From NCBI GenBank assembly GCA_963725395.1, contig CAVRYH010000001.1, positions 62,001 to 126,000 of the forward strand: a stretch of 64,000 nt of DNA, in the 5' to 3' direction. The DNA is from Bog-756 sp963725395. Its GTDB lineage: Bacteria; Actinomycetota; Acidimicrobiia; Acidimicrobiales; RAAP-2. A program made the translations under genes and the position numbers. Positions 1-8,096 of the stretch are shown in pieces. Below the pieces are notes generated by a model. That model was not told the DNA's origin, ran no database searches, and saw only the letters and a program-made list of their open reading frames with translations. Numbering within the stretch: the stretch's first letter is position 1; every line of letters begins with the position of its first letter.

Positions 1-1161
1 GAGTCGCGGACCGGACTGTTGATCGAGAAGCTGGCCCGGCCCGAAGTCGAGGAACTGGTGCTCGAGGAGGTCCCCGATGTCACCTACTCGGACGTCGGCG
101 GACTCGACGACCAGATCGAGGCGATCACCGACGCCGTGGAGCTTCCCTATCTCTACCGGGAGCTCTACCTCGAGCACAAGCTCCCCGCCCCCAAGGGGAT
201 CCTGCTGTACGGGCCGCCGGGATGCGGGAAGACCCTCATCGCCAAGGCGGTGGCCAACTCGTTGGCGAAGAAGGTGGCCGAGGTCACCGGCAACACCAAC
301 GCCCGGAGCTACTTCTTGAACATCAAGGGTCCCGAGCTCCTCAACAAGTACGTGGGAGAGACCGAGCGCCAGATCAGACTGGTGTTCCAACGGGCCCGCG
401 AGAAGTCCGAAGAGGGTGTACCCGTCATTGTCTTCTTCGACGAGATGGACTCGTTGTTCCGCACCAGGGGCACGGGCATCAGCTCCGACATGGAGTCGAC
501 CATCGTCCCACAGCTCCTGGCCGAGATCGACGGCGTGGAGACCCTGAAGGACGTCATCGTCATCGGGGCCTCCAACCGCGAGGACCTGATCGACCCGGCC
601 ATCCTCCGGCCCGGCCGACTCGATGTGAAGATCAGGATCGAGCGGCCCAACGAAGTGGCCGCCGCCCAGATCTTTTCGCGTTACCTGACCCCGGACCTCC
701 CACTCGACGCCGACGAGGTCCGCACGCTCGGCGGGGGCGACCCGGCCAAGGCCACCCAGGCCATGATCGAGACGACCGTGGCCGAGATGTACCGGAACGA
801 CGAGGAGAACCGGTTCCTCGAGGTCACCTACCAGAACGGGGACAAAGAGGTCCTCTACTACCGTGACTTCGCCTCGGGGGCGATGATAGAGAACATCGTG
901 CGACGGGCGAAGAAGCTGGCGATCAAGCGGGCGATCGCCGAGGACACCCGGGGGATCCGGACCGAGGACCTCCTCGAGTCGATCCGCCAGGAGTACAAGG
1001 AGAACGAGGATCTCCCCAACACCACCAACCCCGACGACTGGGCGAAGATCTCCGGCAAGAAGGGCGAGCGCATCGTCTACATCCGGACACTCATCAGCGA
1101 TCGGGACGAGACGACGGGCGGCCGGTCCATCGAGCGGGTCGGAACCGGTCAGTATCTCTGA
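1..1161 (+). CDS. mpa: Proteasomal AAA+ ATPase (Mpa/ARC), C-terminal part
   Basis: Hexameric ATPase that captures pupylated proteins, unfolds them and threads them into the 20S core in the cytoplasm. The frame is already open at base 1, so the N-terminal coiled coil and most of the OB region are outside the window. Visible are Walker A GPPGCGKT (bases 211-234), Walker B VIVFFDEMD (about 424-450), the sensor motif ASNRED, the arginine-finger stretch ILRPGRLD, and the C-terminal GQYL. In this family the terminal GQYL docks into pockets of the alpha ring. It heads the run mpa-dop-pup-prcB-prcA-pafA and lies 27 bp before dop. Identification is firm; only the 5' end is missing. Confidence 0.95.
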   Translation, partial: ESRTGLLIEKLARPEVEELVLEEVPDVTYSDVGGLDDQIEAITDAVELPYLYRELYLEHKLPAPKGILLYGPPGCGKTLIAKAVANSLAKKVAEVTGNTNARSYFLNIKGPELLNKYVGETERQIRLVFQRAREKSEEGVPVIVFFDEMDSLFRTRGTGISSDMESTIVPQLLAEIDGVETLKDVIVIGASNREDLIDPAILRPGRLDVKIRIERPNEVAAAQIFSRYLTPDLPLDADEVRTLGGGDPAKATQAMIETTVAEMYRNDEENRFLEVTYQNGDKEVLYYRDFASGAMIENIVRRAKKLAIKRAIAEDTRGIRTEDLLESIRQEYKENEDLPNTTNPDDWAKISGKKGERIVYIRTLISDRDETTGGRSIERVGTGQYL

Positions 1162-1175
1162 CCATCCCGCCAGGA

Positions 1176-1181
1176 TAGGGT
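1176..1181 (+). promoter_or_regulatory. -10 box of dop (leaderless type)
   Basis: TAGGGT with exactly 7 nt to the dop ATG. There is no Shine-Dalgarno sequence in between, so transcription would begin at or next to the start codon. Confidence 0.5.
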
Positions 1182-1188
1182 CCACTGC

Positions 1189-2682
1189 ATGGCCATCCCG
1201 AAGGTCTGCGGCATCGAGACCGAATACGGCATCCAGGTGCTCCACGGGGACCCCAATCCCATTGCCGCGTCCTCGGTTCTGATCAATGCCTACGCCCACG
1301 ACGTGGCCCGCCAGCAGACCGGCTGGGACTTCGAGGACGAGGCGCCCGGCAACGACGCCCGGGGTTTCGCCCGTGAGGATGCCATGCCGCCCCAAGTGGA
1401 GACCCATCTGGTCAACACTGTCCTGACCAATGGTGCCCGTTACTACGTCGACCACGCCCACCCCGAGTATTCGACCCCGGAGTGCAGCCACGCCCTCGAG
1501 TGCCTCCGTTACGACCGGGCGGGCGAGCTGATCCTCACCCGTTCGATGGAGGCAGCCGATCTCGCCGCGCACGACGGCTCGCGGCTCGTCATCTACAAGA
1601 ACAACTCGGACGGGAAGGGCAACTCCTACGGCGCCCATGAGAACTATCTGATGGACCGGGCGGCACCCTTCACCCGCATCGTGGCGGAGATAACCCCCCA
1701 TTTCGTGACCCGTCAGATCTACGCCGGGGCCGGCAAGGTCGGCGCGGAGACCCCGAGCCACGACGGTCGCTCCGTCGAGTTTCAGCTCTCCCAGCGCGCC
1801 GAGTTCTTCGAGGAGCAGGTCGGCCTGGAGACCACCTTGAAGCGCCCCATCGTCAACACCCGCGACGAGCCCCACGCCGACCCCCACCGCTACCGTCGCC
1901 TCCATGTGATCGTCGGTGACGCCAACCTGGCCGAGGTGGCCACGTTCTTGAAGGTCGGTACCACCTCGTTGGTCCTGGCCATGATCGAGGACGACGTCTC
2001 CAGCTCCCGCAGTCTGGTGCTGGCCGACCCGGTGAAGGCCATGCACGATGTGGCCCTCGACCGGACGTTCACCACGCCGCTCCCGATGGCGGACGGCTCG
2101 ACGGCCACCGCCCTGGCCATCCAGTGGGAGCTCTACTCGCTGGCCCGCAAGTACGCCGACGACCGGGGCCTCGAGTGCATGGGGGACGAATCGGTGGGGG
2201 AAGAGGTGCTGCGCAGATGGGAATCGGTCCTGAATGGACTGGAGACCGATCCGATGTCGCTCCACCGGCAGCTCGACTGGGTGGCCAAACTGCAGCTGAT
2301 CGAGGGCTACCGTGACCGGCACGGCTGCGACTGGGGTGACCACCGCCTGGCCGCCCTCGACCTGCAGTACCACGACCTGAGGCCGTCGCACTCCCTGTTC
2401 GCCCGGATGAACACCGAGCGGCTCGTGGACCAGGAGTCCGTGGTGACGGCGGTCACCGAACCCCCCCGGGGTACGAGGGCGTGGTTCCGGGGCCGTTGTC
2501 TCAAGAAATGGCCCGCCGCCGTGGTCACCGCCAACTGGGATTCGCTGGTTTTCGACCTCGGCACCGACCCACTGCGACGCGTCCCTATGATGGACCCCCT
2601 GAAGGGCACTGCCGATCATGTCGAAGAGTTACTGGACGCGTGCGCAACTCCGTCCGAGCTGTTGGACAGATTGAGCAGCTAG
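1189..2682 (+). CDS. dop: Depupylase/deamidase Dop
   Basis: Removes the Pup tag from conjugates and, where Pup ends in Gln, deamidates it to Glu. It is 497 residues in the PafA/Dop fold related to glutamine synthetase. The N-terminal IETEYGI motif is the ATP/Mg-binding strand. YYVDHAHPEYSTPE carries the family's catalytic Asp. The insert around residues 43-62 (QQTGWDFEDEAPGNDARGF) matches the Dop loop, which is absent from PafA. This separates it from the second paralogue at 4494. Because Pup here already ends in Glu, its main role is inferred to be depupylation. The start is ATG behind a leaderless -10 box; pup follows 21 bp downstream, presumably in one transcript. Confidence 0.94.
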   Translation: MAIPKVCGIETEYGIQVLHGDPNPIAASSVLINAYAHDVARQQTGWDFEDEAPGNDARGFAREDAMPPQVETHLVNTVLTNGARYYVDHAHPEYSTPECSHALECLRYDRAGELILTRSMEAADLAAHDGSRLVIYKNNSDGKGNSYGAHENYLMDRAAPFTRIVAEITPHFVTRQIYAGAGKVGAETPSHDGRSVEFQLSQRAEFFEEQVGLETTLKRPIVNTRDEPHADPHRYRRLHVIVGDANLAEVATFLKVGTTSLVLAMIEDDVSSSRSLVLADPVKAMHDVALDRTFTTPLPMADGSTATALAIQWELYSLARKYADDRGLECMGDESVGEEVLRRWESVLNGLETDPMSLHRQLDWVAKLQLIEGYRDRHGCDWGDHRLAALDLQYHDLRPSHSLFARMNTERLVDQESVVTAVTEPPRGTRAWFRGRCLKKWPAAVVTANWDSLVFDLGTDPLRRVPMMDPLKGTADHVEELLDACATPSELLDRLSS

Positions 2683-2690
2683 GGAGAGGG

Positions 2691-2711
2691 ATGGCTGAAC
2701 GAGATGGCTGA
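2691..2711 (+). other. Six-codon mini-ORF overlapping the pup start
   Basis: ATG at 2691 follows GGGAGAGGG and reads MAERDG then TGA. Its stop lies 3' of the pup start at 2704, in another frame. It arises from a 13-bp direct repeat (2691-2703 and 2704-2716, one mismatch) that duplicates the beginning of pup. It may couple or dampen pup translation; this is inference. Confidence 0.35.
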
Positions 2712-2901
2712 ACGGGAACAGAAGAAGAAGACGACCACCACCGAGCGCGAGGACGACGTCGTCGAGGAGGTGCCGGGATCGTCGGCCACCGGCGACAAGC
2801 TGAAGGCCGAGCTCGACGACCTGCTCGACGAGATCGACGAGGTGCTCGAGGACAACGCCGAGGAGTTCGTGCGTAACTACGTCCAAAAGGGCGGCGAGTA
2901 G
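2704..2901 (+). CDS. pup: Prokaryotic ubiquitin-like protein Pup
   Basis: The 65-residue tag that PafA attaches to substrate lysines. It is Asp/Glu-rich and disordered at the N-terminus. The central helix DKLKAELDDLLDEIDEVLEDNAEEF (given here in part as KAELDDLLDEIDEVLE) is the segment that Mpa binds as a coiled coil. The C-terminus is YVQKGGE. Ending in Glu rather than Gln means it can be ligated without prior deamidation. The start at 2704 is chosen because the earlier ATG at 2691 is out of frame and terminates after six codons. prcB starts 5 bp after the stop. Confidence 0.95.
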   Translation: MAEREQKKKTTTTEREDDVVEEVPGSSATGDKLKAELDDLLDEIDEVLEDNAEEFVRNYVQKGGE

Positions 2902-2906
2902 CCCTA

Positions 2907-3728
2907 GTGACCCTGCCGCTGTTTTCGACGACCGAAGACCCGGGCCCCGATTTCGCCGGACTGATCCGGCGGCTCCACGTGCCGGTGCGCCCCTCCCTGT
3001 CCCCGTCCGGTCTCCCGCCGTCTGGTGGGGTGGGGGGGAACGAGTTCCGCCACGGCACCACCGTGGTCGCCCTGCGCTTCGCAGCCGGCATCGTGATGGC
3101 CGGCGACCGCCGCGCCACCGAGGGCCATTCGATCGCCCACCGCTCGATGGAGAAGGTCTTCCCGGCCGACCGCTACTCGGCCGTCGCCATCGCCGGTGCC
3201 GCCGGGCCGGCCGTCGAGATGGTGCGGCTCTTCCAGACCCAACTCGAGCACTACGAGAAGGTCGAGGGTGTCGTGCTCAGCCTCGAGGGCAAGGCCAACC
3301 AGCTCGGGCAGATGGTGCGCGAGCACCTGCCCATGGCCATGCAGGGACTGGCGGTCGTGCCACTGTTCGCCGGGTACGACCTGGCCCGTGAGATCGGGCG
3401 GATCTTCACCTACGACGTGACCGGCGGGCACTACGAGGAGACCGAGCACAACGCCACCGGTTCGGGCGGACGGGACGCCCGGACCACCATCAAGCTCGGA
3501 TACCGAACGGGCATGGCCCGAGACGAAGCCGTGGAGCTGGCTATCGAGGCCCTCTACGAGGCGGCCGACGAGGACTCGGCCACCGGAGGTCCGGACCTGA
3601 TCCGAGGCATCTACCCGCTGGTGGCCACGGTGACGGCCCTGGGATTCGAGTTCGTGCCCGAGGACGAGGTCGCCGCCCTGTTCGCCTCCCTCATCGAGCG
3701 TCGACGGGCCGAGGGGCGCCAGCCATGA
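2907..3728 (+). CDS. prcB: 20S proteasome beta subunit PrcB
   Basis: Catalytic subunit of the 20S core, an N-terminal-nucleophile threonine protease. The GTG start gives 273 residues. About 50 residues of propeptide precede the processing site in FRHGTTVVAL, so mature PrcB would begin at Thr51. The conserved ALRFAAGIVMAGDRRAT (Asp and Lys/Arg of the active site) and AGAAGPAVEMVRLFQ follow. It is embedded between pup and prcA and overlaps prcA by four bases (ATGA), consistent with translational coupling of the two core subunits. Confidence 0.95.
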   Translation: MTLPLFSTTEDPGPDFAGLIRRLHVPVRPSLSPSGLPPSGGVGGNEFRHGTTVVALRFAAGIVMAGDRRATEGHSIAHRSMEKVFPADRYSAVAIAGAAGPAVEMVRLFQTQLEHYEKVEGVVLSLEGKANQLGQMVREHLPMAMQGLAVVPLFAGYDLAREIGRIFTYDVTGGHYEETEHNATGSGGRDARTTIKLGYRTGMARDEAVELAIEALYEAADEDSATGGPDLIRGIYPLVATVTALGFEFVPEDEVAALFASLIERRRAEGRQP

Positions 3729-4402
3729 CGATGCCCTACTACGTGGCACCCGAGCAGGTCATGAAGGACCGGGCCGAGTACGCCCAGAAGGGCATCGCCC
3801 GGGGCCGCTCGCTGATCGCCACCACCTACGACCTCGGCATCGCCATCGTGGCGGACAATCCCTCCCGCTCACTGCACAAGATCAGCGAGATCTACGACCG
3901 GATCGCCTTCGCCGGCGTGGGCAAGTACAACGAGTTCGACCAGCTCCGGGTGTCGGGGATCCGACACGCCGACACCAAGGGTTATGCCTACAGCCGGGAG
4001 GACGTGGACGCCCGATCGCTGGCCAATCTCTACGCCCAGTACCTGGGCCAGGTGTTCACCCACGAGATGAAGCCGCTGGAGGTGGAGATCCTGGTGGCCG
4101 AACTGGGCACCGGCCTGCGGCCCCATCAGCTGTACCACATCGCCTACGAGGGCACGATCACCGACGAGGACCGCTACGCCGTGCTGGGCGGGGAGACCGA
4201 GGCAATCGCGCAACGCCTCGAGGAGCGGTGGACCGAGGGATGGTCGTTGGCCGAGGCGCTCAGGGCGGCCGTGGACGCGCTGGCCGGTCCCGACCGCGCA
4301 CTGAGCGGTAGCGAGCTCGAGGTGGCTGTGCTGTCCGGGGGTAACGGTCGGCGGGCCTTCCGTCGGCTGGTCGACACCGAGCTGGAGGAACTGCTGGCCT
4401 GA
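3725..4402 (+). CDS. prcA: 20S proteasome alpha subunit PrcA
   Basis: Forms the outer heptameric rings that gate the core and receive the GQYL tail of Mpa. 225 residues. The N-terminal YYVAPEQVMKDRAEYAQKGIARGRS resembles the mycobacterial alpha gate and helix H0 (seen as DRAEYAQKGIARG), and ISEIYDRIAFAGVGKYNEFD is typical. No N-terminal Thr nucleophile is present, as expected for alpha. The start overlaps the end of prcB. About 90 bp follow before pafA. Confidence 0.95.
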   Translation: MTMPYYVAPEQVMKDRAEYAQKGIARGRSLIATTYDLGIAIVADNPSRSLHKISEIYDRIAFAGVGKYNEFDQLRVSGIRHADTKGYAYSREDVDARSLANLYAQYLGQVFTHEMKPLEVEILVAELGTGLRPHQLYHIAYEGTITDEDRYAVLGGETEAIAQRLEERWTEGWSLAEALRAAVDALAGPDRALSGSELEVAVLSGGNGRRAFRRLVDTELEELLA

Positions 4403-4480
4403 GCGCCATCGGGAACGTCGGGGGACGGGGCCGCAGACCCCGCTGACGTGCGTGTTCACGGCAGAGGTTCCGGCTCACGG

Positions 4481-4486
4481 TACCGT
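4481..4486 (+). promoter_or_regulatory. -10 box of pafA (leaderless type)
   Basis: TACCGT with 7 nt to the pafA ATG. This suggests pafA has its own promoter in addition to read-through from the core genes. Confidence 0.45.
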
Positions 4487-4493
4487 GAGGGTA

Positions 4494-5852
4494 ATGGACA
4501 AGCGGATCTACGGCCTGGAGAACGAATACGGGGTGACCTGTACGCTCCGCGGCCAGCGGCGTCTGAGCCCCGACGAGGTGGCGCGCTACCTGTTCCGCCG
4601 CGTGGTCAGCTGGGGCCGTTCGTCCAACGTCTTCCTCGAGAACGGTGCCCGCCTCTATCTCGACGTGGGGAGCCACCCCGAGTACGCCACCCCGGAATGT
4701 GACGACATGGCCGAGTTGGTGGTGCACGACAAGGCGGGGGAGTGGATCCTGTCCTCGTTGGTGGAGGGCGCCGAGGCCCGCCTGCGCGAGGAGGGCATCC
4801 GCGGTGACATCTACCTGTTCAAGAACAACACCGACTCGGCCGGCAACTCCTACGGCTGCCACGAGAACTATCTGACCAGCCGCCGGGACGACTTCGCCCA
4901 CTACACCGAGGTCCTCATCCCGTTCCTGGTCAGCCGGCAGGCCTACGCCGGGGCGGGAAAGGTGCTCCAGACGGCCCGGGGGGCCGTGTTCTGCCTGAGC
5001 CAACGGGCCGAGCACATCTGGGAGGGCGTAAGTTCGGCCACCACCCGGAGCCGCCCGATCATCAACACCCGGGACGAGCCCCATGCCGACGCCGAGAAGT
5101 ACCGCCGCCTGCACGTGATCGTGGGCGACTCGAACATGAGCGAGTACGCCACCTTCTTGAAGGTGGGCGCCACCAGCATCGTGCTCCGCATGCTGGAGGA
5201 CCCCTCGACGGTGATGCGCGACCTGACTCTCGAGAACCCGATCCGGGCCATCCGGGAGATCAGCCACGACATCACCTGTCGCCGACCGGTGCGCCTGGCC
5301 AACGGCCGGGAGATGAGCGCCCTCGACATCCAGGGCGAGTACCTGCAGCGGGCCATCCGCTACCGCGACCGCCAGGGGCTCTCTCCCCAGGAGGACCGGG
5401 CGCTCCAGATGTGGGAGCACTGTCTCAAGGGCCTGGAGTCGGATCCCTTGTCCCTCCACCGCGAGTGCGACTGGGTCGCCAAGTACCGCCTCATCGACCG
5501 GTACCGCGAGCGCCACGCCCTGCCACTGCACAGCCCAGCCGTCTCCCTGCTCGACCTCCAGTACCACGACGTCGACCGCAAGCGCGGCCTCTACTACCGG
5601 CTGCAGGCCCACGACCAGCTCGACCGCATCTGCGACGATGCCGACATCGCCGAGGCGATGTCGGTGCCGCCCCAGACCACCCGTGCCCGGTTGCGGGGCG
5701 AATTCGTGAAGAAGGCCAAGGAACGACGACGCGACTTCACCGTCGACTGGGTGCATCTGAAGCTCAACGACCAGGCCCAGCGGACCGTCCTGTTGAAGGA
5801 CCCCTTCAAGTCGAAGGACGAGCGGGTCGAGAAGCTCATCGCCGGTCTGTGA
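4494..5852 (+). CDS. pafA: Pup-protein ligase PafA
   Basis: ATP-dependent ligase joining the C-terminal Glu of Pup to substrate lysines. 452 residues from ATG 4494, a common PafA length; the upstream in-frame start at 4452 would add 14 unconserved residues and place the -10 box inside the gene. The N-terminal RIYGLENEYGVTCT is diagnostic. LYLDVGSHPEYATPE carries the catalytic Asp, and FKNNTDSAGNSYGCHENYL is the nucleotide/Mg site. It lacks the Dop loop. With dop at 1189 it brackets pup and the core genes, so ligase, depupylase, tag and protease are in one locus. Confidence 0.95.
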   Translation: MDKRIYGLENEYGVTCTLRGQRRLSPDEVARYLFRRVVSWGRSSNVFLENGARLYLDVGSHPEYATPECDDMAELVVHDKAGEWILSSLVEGAEARLREEGIRGDIYLFKNNTDSAGNSYGCHENYLTSRRDDFAHYTEVLIPFLVSRQAYAGAGKVLQTARGAVFCLSQRAEHIWEGVSSATTRSRPIINTRDEPHADAEKYRRLHVIVGDSNMSEYATFLKVGATSIVLRMLEDPSTVMRDLTLENPIRAIREISHDITCRRPVRLANGREMSALDIQGEYLQRAIRYRDRQGLSPQEDRALQMWEHCLKGLESDPLSLHRECDWVAKYRLIDRYRERHALPLHSPAVSLLDLQYHDVDRKRGLYYRLQAHDQLDRICDDADIAEAMSVPPQTTRARLRGEFVKKAKERRRDFTVDWVHLKLNDQAQRTVLLKDPFKSKDERVEKLIAGL

Positions 5853-5936
5853 CCGACCCCGACCCCGACCCGGGCCGGGCCTCGGGTGACGGTCGTCCGC
5901 CCCGACCGGCGACAGAACCCGGCCTCCATCCTGGAC

Positions 5937-5942
5937 TAGCGT
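5937..5942 (+). promoter_or_regulatory. -10 box of the first signal peptidase gene
   Basis: TAGCGT, 9 nt before the GTG start, with no Shine-Dalgarno sequence in between. Confidence 0.4.
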
Positions 5943-5951
5943 CGCCTGATT

Positions 5952-6608
5952 GTGACCAGCCAACTCCCCGGTGACGCACTGTCGGAGATCGACGCGGACG
6001 CCCCCGGGCGACAGGACGATGGCGATCAGCACGCGGAGCCGCTGAAGGGCCGCAGCTACCGGACCGTCATCGAATGGGTGATCATCGTGATGGCCGTCCT
6101 GTTGTGCACGGTGGTGCTCAGGACCTATGTGGTGCAATCGTTCTCCATACCTTCGCTGTCCATGTACCCGACGCTCCAGGTGGGGGACCGCATCATCGTG
6201 AACAAGTTGAGCTACGACTTCCACGGGGTGCGCCGGGGCGACATCGTCGTCTTCGCCCGCCCGCCGCTCGAGGACCAGGAGTACGCCGACCTCGTGAAGC
6301 GGGTGATCGGTCTGCCGGGGGAGACCATCTCCTCCAAGGGCTGCCGCATCTACATCGACGGCAAGCCGCTCTCGGAACCGTGGCTCCCGAACACCCCGGC
6401 CAGCTGTTCGACCGCTCTGCCCGACGACCCGCACGAGCAGTTCAACCTTCCCGGGCCGGTGAAGATCCCAGCGGGTGAGTACTACGTCATGGGGGACAAC
6501 CGGACCGACTCGGAGGACAGCAGGTTCTTCGGTCCCATCCCGAAGTCGCTCATCGTCGGCCGGGCGGTGGCAGTGGTCTGGCCGTTGAGCCACATCAAGG
6601 GGCTCTAA
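5952..6608 (+). CDS. lepB: Signal peptidase I (first copy)
   Basis: Membrane-anchored serine protease that removes signal peptides outside the membrane. 218 residues with one N-terminal transmembrane segment (about 38-57). Box B SIPSLSMYPTL carries the nucleophile Ser70. KRVIGLPGE carries the general-base Lys116. The late box GDNRTDSEDSRFFGPIP is intact. The N-terminus is acidic and cytoplasmic. A second signal peptidase gene follows 34 bp downstream with its own -10 box. The GTG start is supported by the leaderless promoter. Confidence 0.9.
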   Translation: MTSQLPGDALSEIDADAPGRQDDGDQHAEPLKGRSYRTVIEWVIIVMAVLLCTVVLRTYVVQSFSIPSLSMYPTLQVGDRIIVNKLSYDFHGVRRGDIVVFARPPLEDQEYADLVKRVIGLPGETISSKGCRIYIDGKPLSEPWLPNTPASCSTALPDDPHEQFNLPGPVKIPAGEYYVMGDNRTDSEDSRFFGPIPKSLIVGRAVAVVWPLSHIKGL

Positions 6609-6627
6609 GGCCGGTGGACCGGTGCGG

Positions 6628-6633
6628 TAGCCT
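6628..6633 (+). promoter_or_regulatory. -10 box of the second signal peptidase gene
   Basis: TAGCCT, 9 nt before the GTG at 6643. Confidence 0.4.
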
Positions 6634-6642
6634 CGATGACCG

Positions 6643-7527
6643 GTGGACCCACTCCTCGACAACGGTCCCGCGGTGGGCTCGGGTCCGCGGTCGACGGTGA
6701 GCGGGCCGACGGTCCTGGCACGGGGCCCGAGGGCGGTACCCGAACTTCCAGTCGACGGCGCGGCGCCCACCGCGGTCCCCGAACTGCCGGCGGAGTACTG
6801 GCCCTCCTGGCTCGTCCCCACCGAGCCGCCGACCCAGCCGAGGGTGCGACGGGGCCGGTGGGCCCTCGAGTGGGCTGTCGTCCTGCTCGTGGCCCTGATC
6901 CTGGCGGTCGGGGTGCGGACGTACGTGGCCCAGATGTTCTACATCCCGTCGGGGTCGATGCTGCCCACCCTCCAGGTCGGCGAACGCATCGTTGTCGACA
7001 AGGTGAGCTATCACCTGCACGCCGTGCACCGGGGCGACATCATCGTTTTCTCACGCCCACCGCTTGAGCAGGCCGACTACGCCGACCTCATCAAGCGGGT
7101 GATCGGGCTCCCCGGCGACACCGTGGCCTCGGTGGACGGCCGGGTGACCATCAACGGCAAGGTCCTCTCGGAGCCGTGGCTCCCCGACCCGGCGCCCCAG
7201 ACGCTCCCGAGCCCCCTGGCTGCCCCGTACAGCCTCAACCACCCCTACAAGGTCCCGCCCGGCGAGTACTACGTGATGGGTGACAACCGGACCGACTCCG
7301 AGGACAGTAGGTACTTCGGGCCGATTCCCGGCCGCCTGATCGTGGGGAAGATGGCCTTCAAGGTGTGGCCGGTGGCCCCGGGTGTGTGGCTGGTGGCCGG
7401 TGCGGTCGTCGTCGTGGGTGGTCTGATCCTGCTGCTCGTGTCCCTCCGGAGCGCCGACGGCGGCGGGGCGTCTCGAGGGGCCCGCCCCCGCGGACCGCCG
7501 CAGGGAACGGGGACGCGCCCGGTCTAG
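6643..7527 (+). CDS. lepB: Signal peptidase I (second copy, with C-terminal membrane helix)
   Basis: Second type I signal peptidase, 294 residues. It shares with its neighbour the boxes IPSGSMLPTL (nucleophile Ser105), KRVIGLPGD (Lys151) and GDNRTDSEDSRYFGPIP. It differs by a Pro-rich N-terminal extension of about 70 residues before the first membrane helix (about 74-92). It also has an extra hydrophobic segment near 248-268 (VWLVAGAVVVVGGLILLLVS) and a basic tail. Two anchors make it an N-in, C-in protein. The pair looks like a tandem duplication with division of labour; substrates are unknown. Confidence 0.88.
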   Translation: MDPLLDNGPAVGSGPRSTVSGPTVLARGPRAVPELPVDGAAPTAVPELPAEYWPSWLVPTEPPTQPRVRRGRWALEWAVVLLVALILAVGVRTYVAQMFYIPSGSMLPTLQVGERIVVDKVSYHLHAVHRGDIIVFSRPPLEQADYADLIKRVIGLPGDTVASVDGRVTINGKVLSEPWLPDPAPQTLPSPLAAPYSLNHPYKVPPGEYYVMGDNRTDSEDSRYFGPIPGRLIVGKMAFKVWPVAPGVWLVAGAVVVVGGLILLLVSLRSADGGGASRGARPRGPPQGTGTRPV

Positions 7528-7566
7528 GCCGAGGGGCCTCGGGCACCACCGGCGCCGGTGCGCCGG

Positions 7567-7572
7567 TACACT
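7567..7572 (+). promoter_or_regulatory. -10 box of the tatB-like gene
   Basis: TACACT, 6 nt before GTG 7579. It lies inside the longer reading frame that opens at 7558, which argues for the downstream start. Confidence 0.45.
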
Positions 7573-7578
7573 CTGCTC

Positions 7579-8049
7579 GTGCCCTTTCTGAGCCCGGCGA
7601 AGGTGCTGGTCATCCTGGTGGTCGCCCTGGTCGTCCTCGGTCCCGACAAGCTCCCGAAGGTGGCCCGGCAGATCGGTGGATTGTGGGGCGATTTTCGCAA
7701 GTTCCGTGACAAGCTCGAGTCCGAGGTCCGCGGCAACTTCCCCGATCTCCCCTCCACCGACACCATCACCCAGGCGGTGCGGTCGCCCCTGACCTTCCTC
7801 GACACCCTGGCCGACGCCCATTCGACGGAGAACGGCACCACATCGGGCGTCACCGGGGGTGTCGATCCCCCCGACGTGCACGGCGATGCCGTCCAGCCGT
7901 CGGCCGGAACCAACCGGCCGGCCGGGACGGTCGAGGCCCACGAAGAGCCACCCCCCGTTCCCGGGGTGCTGATCGGAGACCCGGGTGGCATCGTCCACCA
8001 GGTCCGGTCCAGCGGCGGCGTGGTGCCCGACGACCCGGGGATGAACTGA
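7579..8049 (+). CDS. tatB: Sec-independent translocase TatB-like protein
   Basis: Component of the twin-arginine translocase that receives folded precursors with TatC. 156 residues from GTG 7579. A single N-terminal membrane helix (about 6-20) is followed by the hinge LGPDKLPKVARQ, typical of TatB rather than TatA, and an amphipathic helix (QIGGLWGDFRKFRDKLESEV). The last 100 residues are Pro/Gly/Asp-rich and probably disordered. The next gene is tatC, 47 bp downstream. No TatA candidate is in the window, so this protein might also serve that role. Confidence 0.85.
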   Translation: MPFLSPAKVLVILVVALVVLGPDKLPKVARQIGGLWGDFRKFRDKLESEVRGNFPDLPSTDTITQAVRSPLTFLDTLADAHSTENGTTSGVTGGVDPPDVHGDAVQPSAGTNRPAGTVEAHEEPPPVPGVLIGDPGGIVHQVRSSGGVVPDDPGMN

Positions 8050-8096
8050 GCCGGTCTCGCCGCCGGTAGCCGTCGAACCAGCGGACATCCACTCCC

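Noticed and set aside
4260..6821. Minus-strand frame of 853 codons over prcA, pafA and the signal peptidase gene
   Set aside because: Antisense shadow of GC-rich genes: Arg/Gly/His/Val-rich, no domain, while the plus strand has proven families throughout.
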